From the NCBI GenBank assembly GCA_944390315.1, contig CALXPO010000018.1:20509-84508 (forward strand): DNA of 64,000 nt, read 5' to 3'. Shown in pieces: positions 37,979 to 46,706 of the stretch (position 1 is the stretch's first letter; every line of letters starts with the position of its first letter). Both the position numbers and the translations under genes were made by a program. The DNA is from an uncultured Alphaproteobacteria bacterium (GTDB lineage Bacteria > Pseudomonadota > Alphaproteobacteria > RF32 > CAG-239). The notes under the pieces are model-generated. The model saw only the letters and a program-made list of their open reading frames with translations. It did not search any database and had not been told where the DNA came from.

Positions 37979-39238
37979 TTATTTTAAATTTATAATTTTT
38001 TTGGCCAGTTTGCGTGCCTCAGCTATAATTTCCTTTTCTCCTTCAACCTTGTGATTTTCCATAACCAATTTACCGTCACAGATAACATCGCAAATGGCTG
38101 AGCTGTCCGCCGCATAAACTAAATTAGAAATGATATTATAGTTCGGAACCATAAACGGATTTTCCATATCAATCAGCAAACAATCCGCCAGGGCTCCTTC
38201 TCTGATTTCTCCGGCTTCCAGTCCAAATGCCCGCGCTCCGTTCAGGGTTGCCGTTCGATAAACATCTGCCGCTTTTCCCGCGACTGCCGAATTAGCCTGC
38301 ATTTTGGCGGACATTGAAGCAAACTTAATGCTCTCCACCATACTAAGGTTATTATTTGAAGAGGCTCCGTCGGTACCAATCGTAATTTTATCAGGCATTT
38401 CTTGATATAAATCTTCAAACGCAAACAATCCCGAATTCAGTTTTAAATTAGAAACGGGATTATGTGATAAGTAACTTCCCCGACGGCGAATAATCTCAAC
38501 ATCTTTACTGTTTAGATGCACGGCATGAGCCAATATTGTTTTGTCATTGAGGATGTCGAACGAATCCAGACGTTCGGTCGGGGACATTCCGTATTTTGCA
38601 AGGCAGTCCGTATTTTCGCCAGCCGTTTCACTCAAATGTATTTGCATAAACAAATCATTTTCTTGGGCAGTTTTGGCCGCAAATTCAAACAAATCTGACG
38701 ATACCGTATAAACCGCATGGCAAGACAACCCTTTAATTATCCTTTCGGGACATGGATTTTCCATTTCCAAAAACTTTGCCGTTGCCGCTTTTTTCATTTG
38801 AGTTTGCTCTGATTCGAACATATCCATCTCAACTAAGGATATGGCTGCACGAATCCCTAATTCTTTAACCGCGCGCATTGTTTCTTCGCCATAAAAATAC
38901 ATGTCGGCAAAAAAGATAGTTCCCGATTTTATCATTTCAAGTATGGCTAAACGACTGGCAACATAAATATCTGCGGAAGTCAGTTTGGCTTCTATCGGCC
39001 AGATATCCTCTTTAAGCCAATTAAATAACGGCTTATCGTCCCCGTAGCCGCGCAATATCGACATTGCCGCATGGCAATGCGTATTATAAAAAGCGGGAAC
39101 AATTGCTTTGTTGCTGCCATCGATAATTTTTTCTGCTGTTTGTTCAATATGCGGTGCTATTTGTGAGAAGCGATTGCCTTCTATTAGGACATCGACATAT
39201 TGATTTTGGTGCAAAACATTCTTAATTAAAATTGACAT
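37979..39238 (-). CDS. 5-methylthioadenosine / S-adenosylhomocysteine deaminase family amidohydrolase
   Basis: A 419-residue TRZ/ATZ-type metal-dependent deaminase. Metal and catalytic residues are visible: NTHCHAAMS (HxH), IHLSETAGE (His and Glu), TILAHAVHL (His) and GTDGASSNNNLSM (Asp). The segment LRGYGDDKPLFNWLKEDIWP is characteristic of MtaD. It would salvage methylthioadenosine or S-adenosylhomocysteine by deamination; other members act on related purines, so the substrate is tentative. The start lies 20 bases from the divergent slyX leader. Confidence 0.88.
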   Translation of the reverse strand: MSILIKNVLHQNQYVDVLIEGNRFSQIAPHIEQTAEKIIDGSNKAIVPAFYNTHCHAAMSILRGYGDDKPLFNWLKEDIWPIEAKLTSADIYVASRLAILEMIKSGTIFFADMYFYGEETMRAVKELGIRAAISLVEMDMFESEQTQMKKAATAKFLEMENPCPERIIKGLSCHAVYTVSSDLFEFAAKTAQENDLFMQIHLSETAGENTDCLAKYGMSPTERLDSFDILNDKTILAHAVHLNSKDVEIIRRRGSYLSHNPVSNLKLNSGLFAFEDLYQEMPDKITIGTDGASSNNNLSMVESIKFASMSAKMQANSAVAGKAADVYRTATLNGARAFGLEAGEIREGALADCLLIDMENPFMVPNYNIISNLVYAADSSAICDVICDGKLVMENHKVEGEKEIIAEARKLAKKIINLK

Positions 39239-39296
39239 CTGTTTTTCCTGATTTTATGTTATCCGGTAGGGTTAATTTAGAACAGAACATTTAAGA

Positions 39297-39506
39297 ATGG
39301 AAGAACAATTTTTGGAAGACAGACTGATTGACATCGAATCGGCGATTGCCATTTTGGAGAAAAATGTTGACGACCTCAGTCAGGTTGTCATCAAACAAGG
39401 CAAAACCATTGATCGTCTGCTTAAGCAAAATACTTATTTATTGGAATTGCTTAAAAATGACGCGGTTAAACCGCAAAGCGAAGAAACACCGCCGCCGCAT
39501 TATTAG
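39297..39506 (+). CDS. slyX: SlyX-family protein
   Basis: A 69-residue coiled-coil protein: MEEQFLEDRLIDIESAIAILE with heptad hydrophobics throughout, and the characteristic C-terminus PPPHY (here TPPPHY). Function of the family is unknown. It precedes the flavin reductase gene by about 50 bases on the same strand. Confidence 0.88.
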   Translation: MEEQFLEDRLIDIESAIAILEKNVDDLSQVVIKQGKTIDRLLKQNTYLLELLKNDAVKPQSEETPPPHY

Positions 39507-39559
39507 CCACCCTTGTTTTGACGGCTGCGGTGGTTATATTCAAAGTCAGGAGATTTTAT

Positions 39560-40078
39560 ATGCAGACAGACGCTTTATATAATTTGACACACGGAATTTA
39601 TATTCTCGGCAGCAATGACGACAAACGACCGGTCGGCTCGGTTGTGGATGCGGTGATGCAGGTTGCCGACAAGCCTTTGGTTATCGCTCTTTCGTGTCGA
39701 AATAACAGTTTTACCAAAAATTGTATTGAAAAAAACGGTTCTTTCAGTTTGTCCGTACTCGGACAAGATGTAAACCCGTTTATTATTGCAAATTTTGGGT
39801 TTCAAAGCAGTATTAATGTTGACAAATGGAATAGTGTTGAGTATTTAACCGAGAATGGTTTGCCTTATCTTAAAGAGTGCTTAGCCGTCGTTTTTTGTAA
39901 AGTCGTCGGCACCGAAATTTTTGAAAGCAACACTTTATTTGTGGCAGAGGTTACAGATTGCCGTAGTCTCGGTTCAGGAACACCGATGACTTATTTTGAA
40001 TATCGCACCTCTTTCAAAAATGAAGTACTTAAATTTTTACCAAACATTCTAAACAAAAAGGAGAAAAACAATGGCTGA
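39560..40078 (+). CDS. Flavin reductase-like FMN-binding protein
   Basis: About 172 residues starting [18 protein letters not shown], chosen because AGGAG lies 8 bases before this ATG; an upstream in-frame ATG has no such site. The fold is that of flavin reductase/flavoredoxin proteins: [42 protein letters not shown] and the C-terminal [12 protein letters not shown]. The gene overlaps a rubredoxin gene by 8 bases. In Moorella, similar flavin-reductase and rubredoxin domains are fused as high-molecular-weight rubredoxin, the electron donor for a flavodiiron O2/NO reductase. Here they are separate but coupled; the flavodiiron partner is not in the window. Confidence 0.85.
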   Translation: MQTDALYNLTHGIYILGSNDDKRPVGSVVDAVMQVADKPLVIALSCRNNSFTKNCIEKNGSFSLSVLGQDVNPFIIANFGFQSSINVDKWNSVEYLTENGLPYLKECLAVVFCKVVGTEIFESNTLFVAEVTDCRSLGSGTPMTYFEYRTSFKNEVLKFLPNILNKKEKNNG

Positions 40079-40208
40079 TACAGAAAAAAAATGGGTCTGC
40101 GTCGTTTGCGGATATGTCTATGACGGTGACACACCGTTTGAAGAACTTCCCGACGATTGGACTTGTCCGGTTTGCGGCGTTGACAAGAGCTTTTTCGAAT
40201 TGCGCTAA
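40071..40208 (+). CDS. Rubredoxin
   Basis: A 45-residue iron protein: [19 protein letters not shown] followed by [20 protein letters not shown]. The two CxxC-G pairs (CVVCGY and CPVCGV) are the four ligands of the single iron, and the spacing and length are typical of rubredoxins. AAGGAG lies 8 bases before the ATG. It overlaps the end of the flavin reductase gene and is followed by a strong terminator, so the pair forms a two-gene end of the slyX unit. It should carry electrons in the cytoplasm, likely from the flavin reductase to an oxygen-detoxifying partner (inferred). Confidence 0.95.
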   Translation: MADTEKKWVCVVCGYVYDGDTPFEELPDDWTCPVCGVDKSFFELR

Positions 40209-40214
40209 AAACAA

Positions 40215-40246
40215 AAAAGCCGCCTTGTATACAAGGCGGCTTTTTC
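40215..40246. terminator. Bidirectional Rho-independent terminator
   Basis: Stem AAAGCCGCCTTG / CAAGGCGGCTTT with T-runs on both sides, right after the rubredoxin stop. It can also serve the minus-strand comF transcript. Confidence 0.92.
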
Positions 40247-40379
40247 CTTATTACTTGCCTTTCAAAAAACTTCTGGTTTGTTCGGGACTAAATTGCCGGA
40301 GTGCTGAAATAAACACAGCCTGCATTAACAAATTTAGTCAAGCCGGCTGATTTTAGCCTCCTGCTTTGCAAGGAAGTCT
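40247..40379 (-). repeat. Possible divergent member of the structured repeat family
   Basis: Minus-strand reading begins AGACTTCCTTGC, contains GGCTAAAATCAGC, and ends GGCAAGTAATAAG, like other copies in the first, core and last blocks. The interior differs and instead forms a 9-bp long-range stem GACTAAATT / AATTTAGTC. It lies between comF and the rubredoxin terminator. Membership is uncertain. Confidence 0.45.
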
Positions 40380-40408
40380 TTATAAGGTCTTAGTTTGCCT
40401 TAAATTTT

Positions 40409-41134
40409 TTATCCGCAAACACGGGCAACCGTTACCGCATCAACGGAAAGGACACCGGCTTTCTTTAGCGCCAGCGCACATTCTTTTAACGTTGAACCGG
40501 TGGTCAAAACATCGTCCACCAACAATATTCTTTTGCCGACCAAATTTCCAGGATGGGCCACCGAAAAGACATCTTTAACATTTTTTATTCTTTCATGACC
40601 CGAAAATTCGACTTGAGGTTTTGTCTTTTTGTGACGGACGAGCGATGTATAATCGACTTTAATTCCGCTGTATTTTCCTAATTCTTTAGCCAATAATGCA
40701 GATTGATTATATTTTCTTTTAAGTAACCGACTATAATGCAAAGGAACCGGTATAATCACATCTACTCCCTTTGCAAAAATATCTTCGGCTGCCACTTTAA
40801 GCATAGCGGCAAGCAAATGTGCATTTTCGGTCTTATCCATAAATTTGAAAGCCAAAATCAGATTTTTAGACGCTTCATCATAATATAAGGCTGAGCGTAT
40901 CAGACGAAACGGCGTCCGTTTTTTTGATAAACACGAAGCGCATAACATTTTGGAATTGACGTTTTCGTTTGTCAAAGGATAACCGCACTTACGGCAATAA
41001 GGCGGATAGATAAAATTGAGCTCTGACAAACAATGTTCGCAAAGCTCACCTTCTTCCGTTAAAATTTGTCCGCATTTACGACAACGACGCGGCAAAACGC
41101 TTTCTAATAAAAATTTGAAAAATTGTTTAATCAT
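40409..41134 (-). CDS. comF: ComF-family phosphoribosyltransferase-like protein
   Basis: A 241-residue protein. The N-terminal zinc-finger region has CRKCGQ, CEHC, CRKCGYP and CASC (residues 17-65). The C-terminal PRTase-like domain has VIIPVPLHYSRLLKRKYNQSALLA and the PRPP-loop ILLVDDVLTTGSTL. ComF takes part in competence in Gram-positives and Haemophilus, through an unclear step in DNA uptake or processing; the family is also widespread in non-competent species. Its start overlaps the end of the SucD-like gene by 8 bases, so it is the last gene of the sufE unit. Confidence 0.93.
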   Translation of the reverse strand: MIKQFFKFLLESVLPRRCRKCGQILTEEGELCEHCLSELNFIYPPYCRKCGYPLTNENVNSKMLCASCLSKKRTPFRLIRSALYYDEASKNLILAFKFMDKTENAHLLAAMLKVAAEDIFAKGVDVIIPVPLHYSRLLKRKYNQSALLAKELGKYSGIKVDYTSLVRHKKTKPQVEFSGHERIKNVKDVFSVAHPGNLVGKRILLVDDVLTTGSTLKECALALKKAGVLSVDAVTVARVCG

Positions 41135-42011
41135 CAGTTGCCAAATTCAATTTTGCCAATGCTTCATGAACACGGTTAATTTGTTCCACAACGATGATGC
41201 CGGCATCGGACAGAGCTTCTTTCTTATCTTCGGCCGTAATCTTGCCTCGAGTAATAATATCTCCGGCATAACCTACGGTTGCGCTAAAGGCTTGAGAATT
41301 TCCTGCAATAAAACCGATAATCGGTTTGCGGTTGAGGCAGTTTTTGTACCACTCGGCGGCTTGTTCTTCAAACATTCCGCCGAGTTGCCCTATCATAACA
41401 ATTGCCTCGGTTTCGTCATCTTGCATAAATTCCTGCAAAACATCTACAAAATTCATACCGATAACAAGATCATCTCCTAACCCGATAACCGTTGACTGCC
41501 CCAGTCCGACTCTTTCCGTCTCCAACACGGCTTCATAAGTCAAAGTCGAAGAACGCGAAACTATCCCGATTTTGCCCTTGCGGTGAATATTTTCCGGAAA
41601 AATCCCAAGTCTTGCTTCCAGCGGGGTCATCAAACCAGGTGTGTTGGGACCTATAAGACGAGTATGGCTGTTTTTTAATATATTTTTGACCTCGAGCATA
41701 TCGCGAATCGGTATATTATCGGTTATACAAACGACCAAATCTAATTCTGCTTCCACAGCTTCAATGATTGCCGATTTTGCCCCTGCCGCAGGTACAAACA
41801 TAACAGAAGCTGTTGCTTTTGTCTCATTAACCGCTTCTTTTACTGTATTGAAAACCGGTAACCCGAGATGAATAAGACCTCCTTTACCGGGCGTCACACC
41901 GGCGACGATATTTGTTCCATAATCAAGCGAACGTTTGGTATGAAATGAGGCTTGAGTTCCGGTCATACCTTGCACCAACACTCTTGTATGGCGTCCCGCT
42001 AAAATTGACAT
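41127..42011 (-). CDS. Succinyl-CoA synthetase alpha-like protein lacking the phospho-histidine
   Basis: A 294-residue protein clearly homologous to SucD: GMTGTQASFHTKRSLDYGT, GGVTPGKGG-like block (AGVTPGKGGLIHLGLPVF), GPNTPG and GIVSRSSTLTYEA. The catalytic block of SucD, GHAGAII, here reads GYAGDII, so the histidine phosphorylated during catalysis is tyrosine. The glutamate in the usual MIGEIGG is glutamine (MIGQLGG), and GIGGDP is GLGDDL. The canonical reaction is therefore unlikely; CoA or nucleotide binding may persist. The gene is coupled by TAATG to the SucC-like gene. Normal length, no frameshift, so it is under selection for some function. Confidence 0.88.
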   Translation of the reverse strand: MSILAGRHTRVLVQGMTGTQASFHTKRSLDYGTNIVAGVTPGKGGLIHLGLPVFNTVKEAVNETKATASVMFVPAAGAKSAIIEAVEAELDLVVCITDNIPIRDMLEVKNILKNSHTRLIGPNTPGLMTPLEARLGIFPENIHRKGKIGIVSRSSTLTYEAVLETERVGLGQSTVIGLGDDLVIGMNFVDVLQEFMQDDETEAIVMIGQLGGMFEEQAAEWYKNCLNRKPIIGFIAGNSQAFSATVGYAGDIITRGKITAEDKKEALSDAGIIVVEQINRVHEALAKLNLATDD

Positions 42012-43213
42012 TATTCGCTCTCCTGTACCGATTGCACTATCTTTTCTGCCGCATCTTCCATGTTATATGCCAAAATAAGCGGTAATCCGGCTCTTTTGAG
42101 TACGTTTTCCGCATCATCGCGATTTGTTCCCTCAAATCGCACAACCAAAGGGATATTCATTCCGACTTCTGCCGCGGCATCAATGATTCCGTCTGCAATC
42201 AAATCACAACGCACAAAACCTCCGAGAATATTTATAACTATTCCCTCAACCCGCGGATTGGTCGCAATGATTTTTATACCAGCGGCAATTTTATCTCTGT
42301 CAACCCCGCCTTTGACATTGAGCCAGCACGCAATATTACTGCCGTTTCGTTTGAGCAAATCGGTTAAAGCCATGGCCACTCCTTCTCCGTTGACGATACA
42401 ACCGATGTTACCGTCGAATTCGTGATAAGTAAAACCATATTTGCATGCTTTTAGTTCTCTCGGTTCGGTTTCATAATCATCTTTCAGACGGCTGTTTTCG
42501 GGATGACGAAACAGAGCTTTATCATCAAGTCTGATTTTGGCATCAAGTGCCACGATATCGCCGTTTTTCATTACGCCCGCCGGATTAATTTCTATCATCA
42601 AGGCTTCGTTTGCAACAAAAGTTTTGAACATGCCGCGCAAAAACAAGTAAAAACTATCATAACTACGGGGTTGCAATTTTAAAAATTCTGCAGCTTTTCC
42701 CGTCTGGGCATGTGTCGGACCAACAACCAAATCTATCGGCAAACGTAATATGTGTTCCGGATCTGATTCGGCTATTGTATTAATATCATTATCCTTCGTA
42801 TTGGCCAAAAGCAACGTTACGGTCGCCTGCGTCCTGTCGACGGCCATTCCCGCATAAAATGTAAAACCAACTTTTGTGTAGGCTTCAACATATAATCTGC
42901 TGACAATTTGTCCGCGAATACCTGTTTGTTGGGTCACCAATGTTGCGCCAAGCATTGAATCGGCTTCCGACCATAAATCTTTTATGCTTTTTACCAACCT
43001 GATACCACCGCCCTGACCGGCTCTCGGTTCCAAAAAATGACCTGAGTTACGCGCCCCTGACTGAATTTGAGCTTTGAGCATCCACGGACCTTTGGCACTT
43101 ACGCTTTTAGCGGCATGTCTCGCTTCATTAGCCGTATAGGCAATTTTTCCTTTTGGAATTTTAATTCCATTTTGGTTTAACAACTTTTTGGCCTGATATT
43201 CGTGAATATTCAT
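42011..43213 (-). CDS. Succinyl-CoA synthetase beta-like protein, divergent
   Basis: About 400 residues with the SucC layout: ATP-grasp N-domain from MNIHEYQAKKLL, LMIEINPAGVMKNGD, GNIGCIVNGEGVAMALTDLL and LGGFVRCDLIADGIIDAA. The nucleotide-binding GGRGKAGG loop of SucC is replaced by a longer GARNSGHFLEPRAGQGGG, and DVGGG reads NVKGG. The ATG at 43213 is chosen, as it matches the SucC start and has GAGG upstream; the frame extends 14 codons further into the sufE end. It is paired with the SucD-like gene, so the two probably form a complex. Function is not succinyl-CoA synthesis by the normal route. Confidence 0.85.
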   Translation of the reverse strand: MNIHEYQAKKLLNQNGIKIPKGKIAYTANEARHAAKSVSAKGPWMLKAQIQSGARNSGHFLEPRAGQGGGIRLVKSIKDLWSEADSMLGATLVTQQTGIRGQIVSRLYVEAYTKVGFTFYAGMAVDRTQATVTLLLANTKDNDINTIAESDPEHILRLPIDLVVGPTHAQTGKAAEFLKLQPRSYDSFYLFLRGMFKTFVANEALMIEINPAGVMKNGDIVALDAKIRLDDKALFRHPENSRLKDDYETEPRELKACKYGFTYHEFDGNIGCIVNGEGVAMALTDLLKRNGSNIACWLNVKGGVDRDKIAAGIKIIATNPRVEGIVINILGGFVRCDLIADGIIDAAAEVGMNIPLVVRFEGTNRDDAENVLKRAGLPLILAYNMEDAAEKIVQSVQESE

Positions 43214-43220
43214 TGATGCC

Positions 43221-43640
43221 TCACATATGCTTATCTTTTTTGCCCCCGGCTGCATACAGGCGTATTTTTTCTATCATGGCGTTTAAGCCATTGCGGCGGC
43301 TCGGTGACAAATGTTCTTCCAGTCCCAGACGAGAAAAAATGGATGCTACGTCAATTGCCTCTATTTCATCTTTGGTTTTGTCGTTAAAAATTGTTAATAC
43401 AACGGCAATCAATCCACGAACAATTGCTGCGTCGCTGTCCCCCAAAAAAGTAATTTTGCCATCCGTTCCAAAATTCGGCACCAACCAGACTTGCGACTGA
43501 CAACCGCTGACAATCCAATTGTCATTTTTATATTCGTCGGATAACGGCGGCAGTTTTTCGCCCAAATCTATTAAATACCGATATTTATCTTCCCAATCGT
43601 CCAACAGTTCAAAATTTTCGCTTAATTCTTCTATTTTCAT
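43221..43640 (-). CDS. sufE: SufE-type sulfur acceptor
   Basis: A 139-residue protein that accepts persulfide from SufS and passes it to SufBCD. The active cysteine is in the family motif IVSGCQSQVWL (about residue 47). The N-terminal DWEDKYRYLIDLGEKLPPL and the C-terminal SIFSRLGLEEHLSPSRRNGL are typical. Length is normal. It sits apart from the main suf cluster and instead heads a unit with the SucCD-like pair and comF. Confidence 0.95.
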   Translation of the reverse strand: MKIEELSENFELLDDWEDKYRYLIDLGEKLPPLSDEYKNDNWIVSGCQSQVWLVPNFGTDGKITFLGDSDAAIVRGLIAVVLTIFNDKTKDEIEAIDVASIFSRLGLEEHLSPSRRNGLNAMIEKIRLYAAGGKKDKHM

Positions 43641-43782
43641 TTTTTCCTCTTTTATATTTTGTTTTTAGCATTATTTCAAACAAAGGTCTATCTTTTTTAT
43701 CTTATTATTTTACGTTTGACTTCAAGTAAAGAATCCCATATAATCCGTTTGCTTTTTAGTTGAATTTCAAAGGATTTTTTTG

Positions 43783-44514
43783 ATGAAAGTATCTATCCGC
43801 AATTTGGAAAAAAAGTTAAGTATGATTTTGCCCTTGGCCGAATCTTATCAACGCTCATACAATAAACTTTCCGCCGATTACAAATCGGAACAGGAAATGG
43901 CTCTTTATACCAAAGGATATTTTATCAAAAAATTATGGAAAATGGCCGAAGATAAACAATCTTTGGTCGCTGTTTTGCACATCAATGACGTTCCTAAGGG
44001 GTTTATCCGATATTCGGCAATTCCCGAATATTACACTCAACCCATAAACAATTTGGCTCAGGATACCGAAAAAGGCTACCTTGACGGGTTTGAATTTGCT
44101 TGGTGCCGCAAAATTAACTTTGAACGCGATATTGCTCTCAATAATAAAACATTGATTGTAAACCAAATTTATCTCGACCCGCAAATTCAGCATCACGGAC
44201 TGGGAACTCTGTTATTCCAACAAACGGTCCCCGAACTCAAAAAACAAGGTTTTGAAAGTCTGATTATTGAGTATAATGCCAATAATGTTAACGCTAAAAA
44301 CTTTTACCGGAAACTCGGTTTTGAACCCTTTGCCAAAACTAAAGATTTTGATCATATCTTGAAAACTGACGGACGGACTCAATTTTGCATCAGCGACGTT
44401 CATATCGCCCATACCTCCATTGACAATACTCTGGAGCATTTGCGTCGCCGCCAACAACTCAAACAAACTTTTGTGACCGTCTTAGACCAGAGAAAACATG
44501 GAAAAACTTATTAA
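43783..44514 (+). CDS. GNAT-family N-acetyltransferase
   Basis: About 243 residues with AAAGGA before the ATG at 43783. The GNAT core lies at about residues 45-190. Acetyl-CoA binding is suggested by IYLDPQIQHHGLGTLLFQQT (motif A, Q/RxxGxG/A) and the following FESLIIEYNANNVNAKNFYRKLGFE (motif B). The C-terminal 50 residues are an extra basic helical tail. Substrate unknown. Its last 17 bases overlap the M20 peptidase gene, so the two are coupled and may act on related amines or peptides. Confidence 0.88.
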   Translation: MKVSIRNLEKKLSMILPLAESYQRSYNKLSADYKSEQEMALYTKGYFIKKLWKMAEDKQSLVAVLHINDVPKGFIRYSAIPEYYTQPINNLAQDTEKGYLDGFEFAWCRKINFERDIALNNKTLIVNQIYLDPQIQHHGLGTLLFQQTVPELKKQGFESLIIEYNANNVNAKNFYRKLGFEPFAKTKDFDHILKTDGRTQFCISDVHIAHTSIDNTLEHLRRRQQLKQTFVTVLDQRKHGKTY

Positions 44515-45610
44515 TAATATTTTGGAATTAATCAAAATTCCGAGCATCTCCGGTCATCAGCAAGAAATTGCCGAAGTGTTGGATTTGATTGAACATAGAC
44601 TTGCACCCGAAAATGCCCTCGTTCGTCGGTTTGAATTTGAAGGGGCGTCCACGGTTATGTTGCTTGCCAATACCGACGGCTTAGATTTTGACATTTTGAC
44701 CGTCGGACATTTGGATGTTGTCCCTGCCGAAAAAAAATTGTTTGAACCGATTATCAAAGACGGTAAAATTTATGCCCGCGGTTCTTTGGATATGAAATCT
44801 GCCGTTGCCCTCAATATTGAGGCTCTCCGGTATGCGATGGATAAAGACATTCGTTTCGGCGTGCTTATTACCACCGATGAAGAAACAACCAGCAACGGTA
44901 TTAAGGCTTTGGTCAAAAACGAAAATATCAAAGCAACTGTTGTCTTTGATACCGATGCCGGTGATTTATACACCCTTTGCGACAAAGCCAAACATCCCGT
45001 CAGCGTTAAACTTTCCGCCACAGGCGAAAATGCTCACAGTTCCCGACCGTGGGAAGGCGTAAACGCCGTCATGCACCTCATCGACTGCATCAACGATTTG
45101 GAAAAAGATTTTGTACGTTATGAAAAAGGCGGGCGTCAACCCGAAAATATTTGGCAGGACACCATGGTGGTTACCGCCGTCAATTCACCGACAACTTATA
45201 ATGTCGTTCCCAATTACGCCGAAGCCAGAATTAATTTTCGCCTGACCGAAAAAACTTCGCTTGAAGAACTCAAAAATGAATTGCAGCTTGCTTGCGACAA
45301 ACACGCTTGCTCTTATGAAATTTTGCTTTCAAGCCGCGGCGTTTATATGGACTGTAACAATCCCGAAATTGCCGCTTATAAAAAAATTGCCGAACAGGTG
45401 TTGGGACAACCTCTTCAAATTCGACAAATGTGCGGCGGAACCGATGCCAGAATGTTTTCCGATTATTCGGTTATCATTATGCATAGTCTAAACGGAAATA
45501 ATGCCCATGGTGACGGTGAATATGTTGAAATCGACTCAATTTATAAGTTACTAGAAATCGAAAAAAAATATATTGATGCTTTCATTGAAAAACAAAAGAG
45601 CCGGAAATAA
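44498..45610 (+). CDS. M20-family metallopeptidase/deacylase (DapE/ArgE-like)
   Basis: A 370-residue zinc hydrolase. Metal and catalytic residues are seen: VGHLDVVP, ARGSLDMKSA, ITTDEETTSNG, VFDTDAG and the C-terminal MHSLNGNNAHGDGEYVEI. The dimerisation domain lies at about 175-285. DapE, ArgE and CPG2-type members share this layout; I cannot separate them from sequence alone. It overlaps the GNAT gene and ends in a strong terminator. Confidence 0.88.
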   Translation: MEKLINNILELIKIPSISGHQQEIAEVLDLIEHRLAPENALVRRFEFEGASTVMLLANTDGLDFDILTVGHLDVVPAEKKLFEPIIKDGKIYARGSLDMKSAVALNIEALRYAMDKDIRFGVLITTDEETTSNGIKALVKNENIKATVVFDTDAGDLYTLCDKAKHPVSVKLSATGENAHSSRPWEGVNAVMHLIDCINDLEKDFVRYEKGGRQPENIWQDTMVVTAVNSPTTYNVVPNYAEARINFRLTEKTSLEELKNELQLACDKHACSYEILLSSRGVYMDCNNPEIAAYKKIAEQVLGQPLQIRQMCGGTDARMFSDYSVIIMHSLNGNNAHGDGEYVEIDSIYKLLEIEKKYIDAFIEKQKSRK

Positions 45611-45630
45611 ATCCGACTCTTTTTTTTGAG
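45595..45630 (+). terminator. Rho-independent terminator of GNAT-M20 unit
   Basis: Stem AAAGAGCCGGA / TCCGACTCTTT (one mismatch) followed by a T-run at the end of the M20 gene. Confidence 0.85.
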
Positions 45631-45642
45631 CTTGTCTCAAAT

Positions 45643-46605
45643 TTACAATACCCAAATTCCGCGGGAAATAAGTATTTGTGCGGCTAAGTACAAAATGTAG
45701 CTTAAGACAAATACAATTCCGGCAAAACGTCCTATTCGCCCATAACGATATACCAATGGCAACAAAATGATTGTTGCGGCAACCATAATCCATATATCAA
45801 AGCGAATAAACTGGAGAGATACATTAACATCGGTGATTGTTGCCGTGACACCCAGAATAAAAACAATATTCCAGATGTTGGACCCCAAAACATTTCCGAC
45901 GGCCAAATCGCTTTGTTTACGGTACGCGGCAACGCAAGAGGTGGCCAACTCCGGCAAAGAAGTTCCGAAAGCAATAATGGTTACTCCTATAACTTCTTCC
46001 GATACACCACAGTTTTGCGCAATCATTACGGCGCCGTCGACCAACAAGTCCGCACCATAAATAATGCCGGCCAATCCAAGAATTGTACCGCCGATAACAA
46101 AAAACCAGCTTTTGTCATTCCATGGGCTGGTACTGGCTTCGCTGCTCGTTTGCCCGCTTTTTTTGGCGCTGTAATAATTTAGGACCACAAAAGCAATCAG
46201 CAAAAAAAGCATTAAGATTCCCATCCAGCGCACAAATGTTCCGTTTAATGCCATAAGCGCAAAAATAATGCTGACCAAGAGCAAAAAACTGAAATCGCGA
46301 TAGAATGATTTTTTATCGACCACAATCGGATAAACAATAGCCGCTCCGCCCAAAATGAGTAGGATATTTGCAATATTTGAACCGACCACATTACCCAAAA
46401 CCAGTCCTTCGGCTCCTTGTAACGCCGAAGTGATGCTGACAACAAATTCGGGAGCAGATGTTCCGAATGCCACAATTGTCAAACCGATAATCAGCTCCGG
46501 AATTTTGAGTTTGTTGGCTATGGCCACCGAACCTTTCACAATAAAATCCGCGCCGACAATCAATAAGACAAAACCGGCAATAACCAAAAAAACAGATGTC
46601 ATCAT
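45643..46605 (-). CDS. Na+/Ca2+ exchanger family (YrbG-like) transporter
   Basis: A CaCA-superfamily antiporter of about 320 residues with ten to eleven spans. The two alpha-repeats are visible: GLTIVAFGTSAPEFVVS with GNVVGSNIANILLILG, and GVTIIAFGTSLPELATS with GNVLGSNIWNIVFILG. The acidic residues in PEF and PEL bind the cation. The start is placed at the Met pair MMTSVFLV (46605 or 46602), with AAAGAGA just upstream; the frame runs 27 codons further without a ribosome site. Calcium is the usual substrate, sodium the counter-ion. Confidence 0.93.
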   Translation of the reverse strand: MMTSVFLVIAGFVLLIVGADFIVKGSVAIANKLKIPELIIGLTIVAFGTSAPEFVVSITSALQGAEGLVLGNVVGSNIANILLILGGAAIVYPIVVDKKSFYRDFSFLLLVSIIFALMALNGTFVRWMGILMLFLLIAFVVLNYYSAKKSGQTSSEASTSPWNDKSWFFVIGGTILGLAGIIYGADLLVDGAVMIAQNCGVSEEVIGVTIIAFGTSLPELATSCVAAYRKQSDLAVGNVLGSNIWNIVFILGVTATITDVNVSLQFIRFDIWIMVAATIILLPLVYRYGRIGRFAGIVFVLSYILYLAAQILISRGIWVL

Positions 46606-46706
46606 ATTCTCTTTTGTTTTATTAATATAATAGTCATAATAAATTTCGTTGTTTGTTTTTATAACATTTACAACGAAATTTTGCAATATTTTTTGTCTAA
46701 AAAAGT

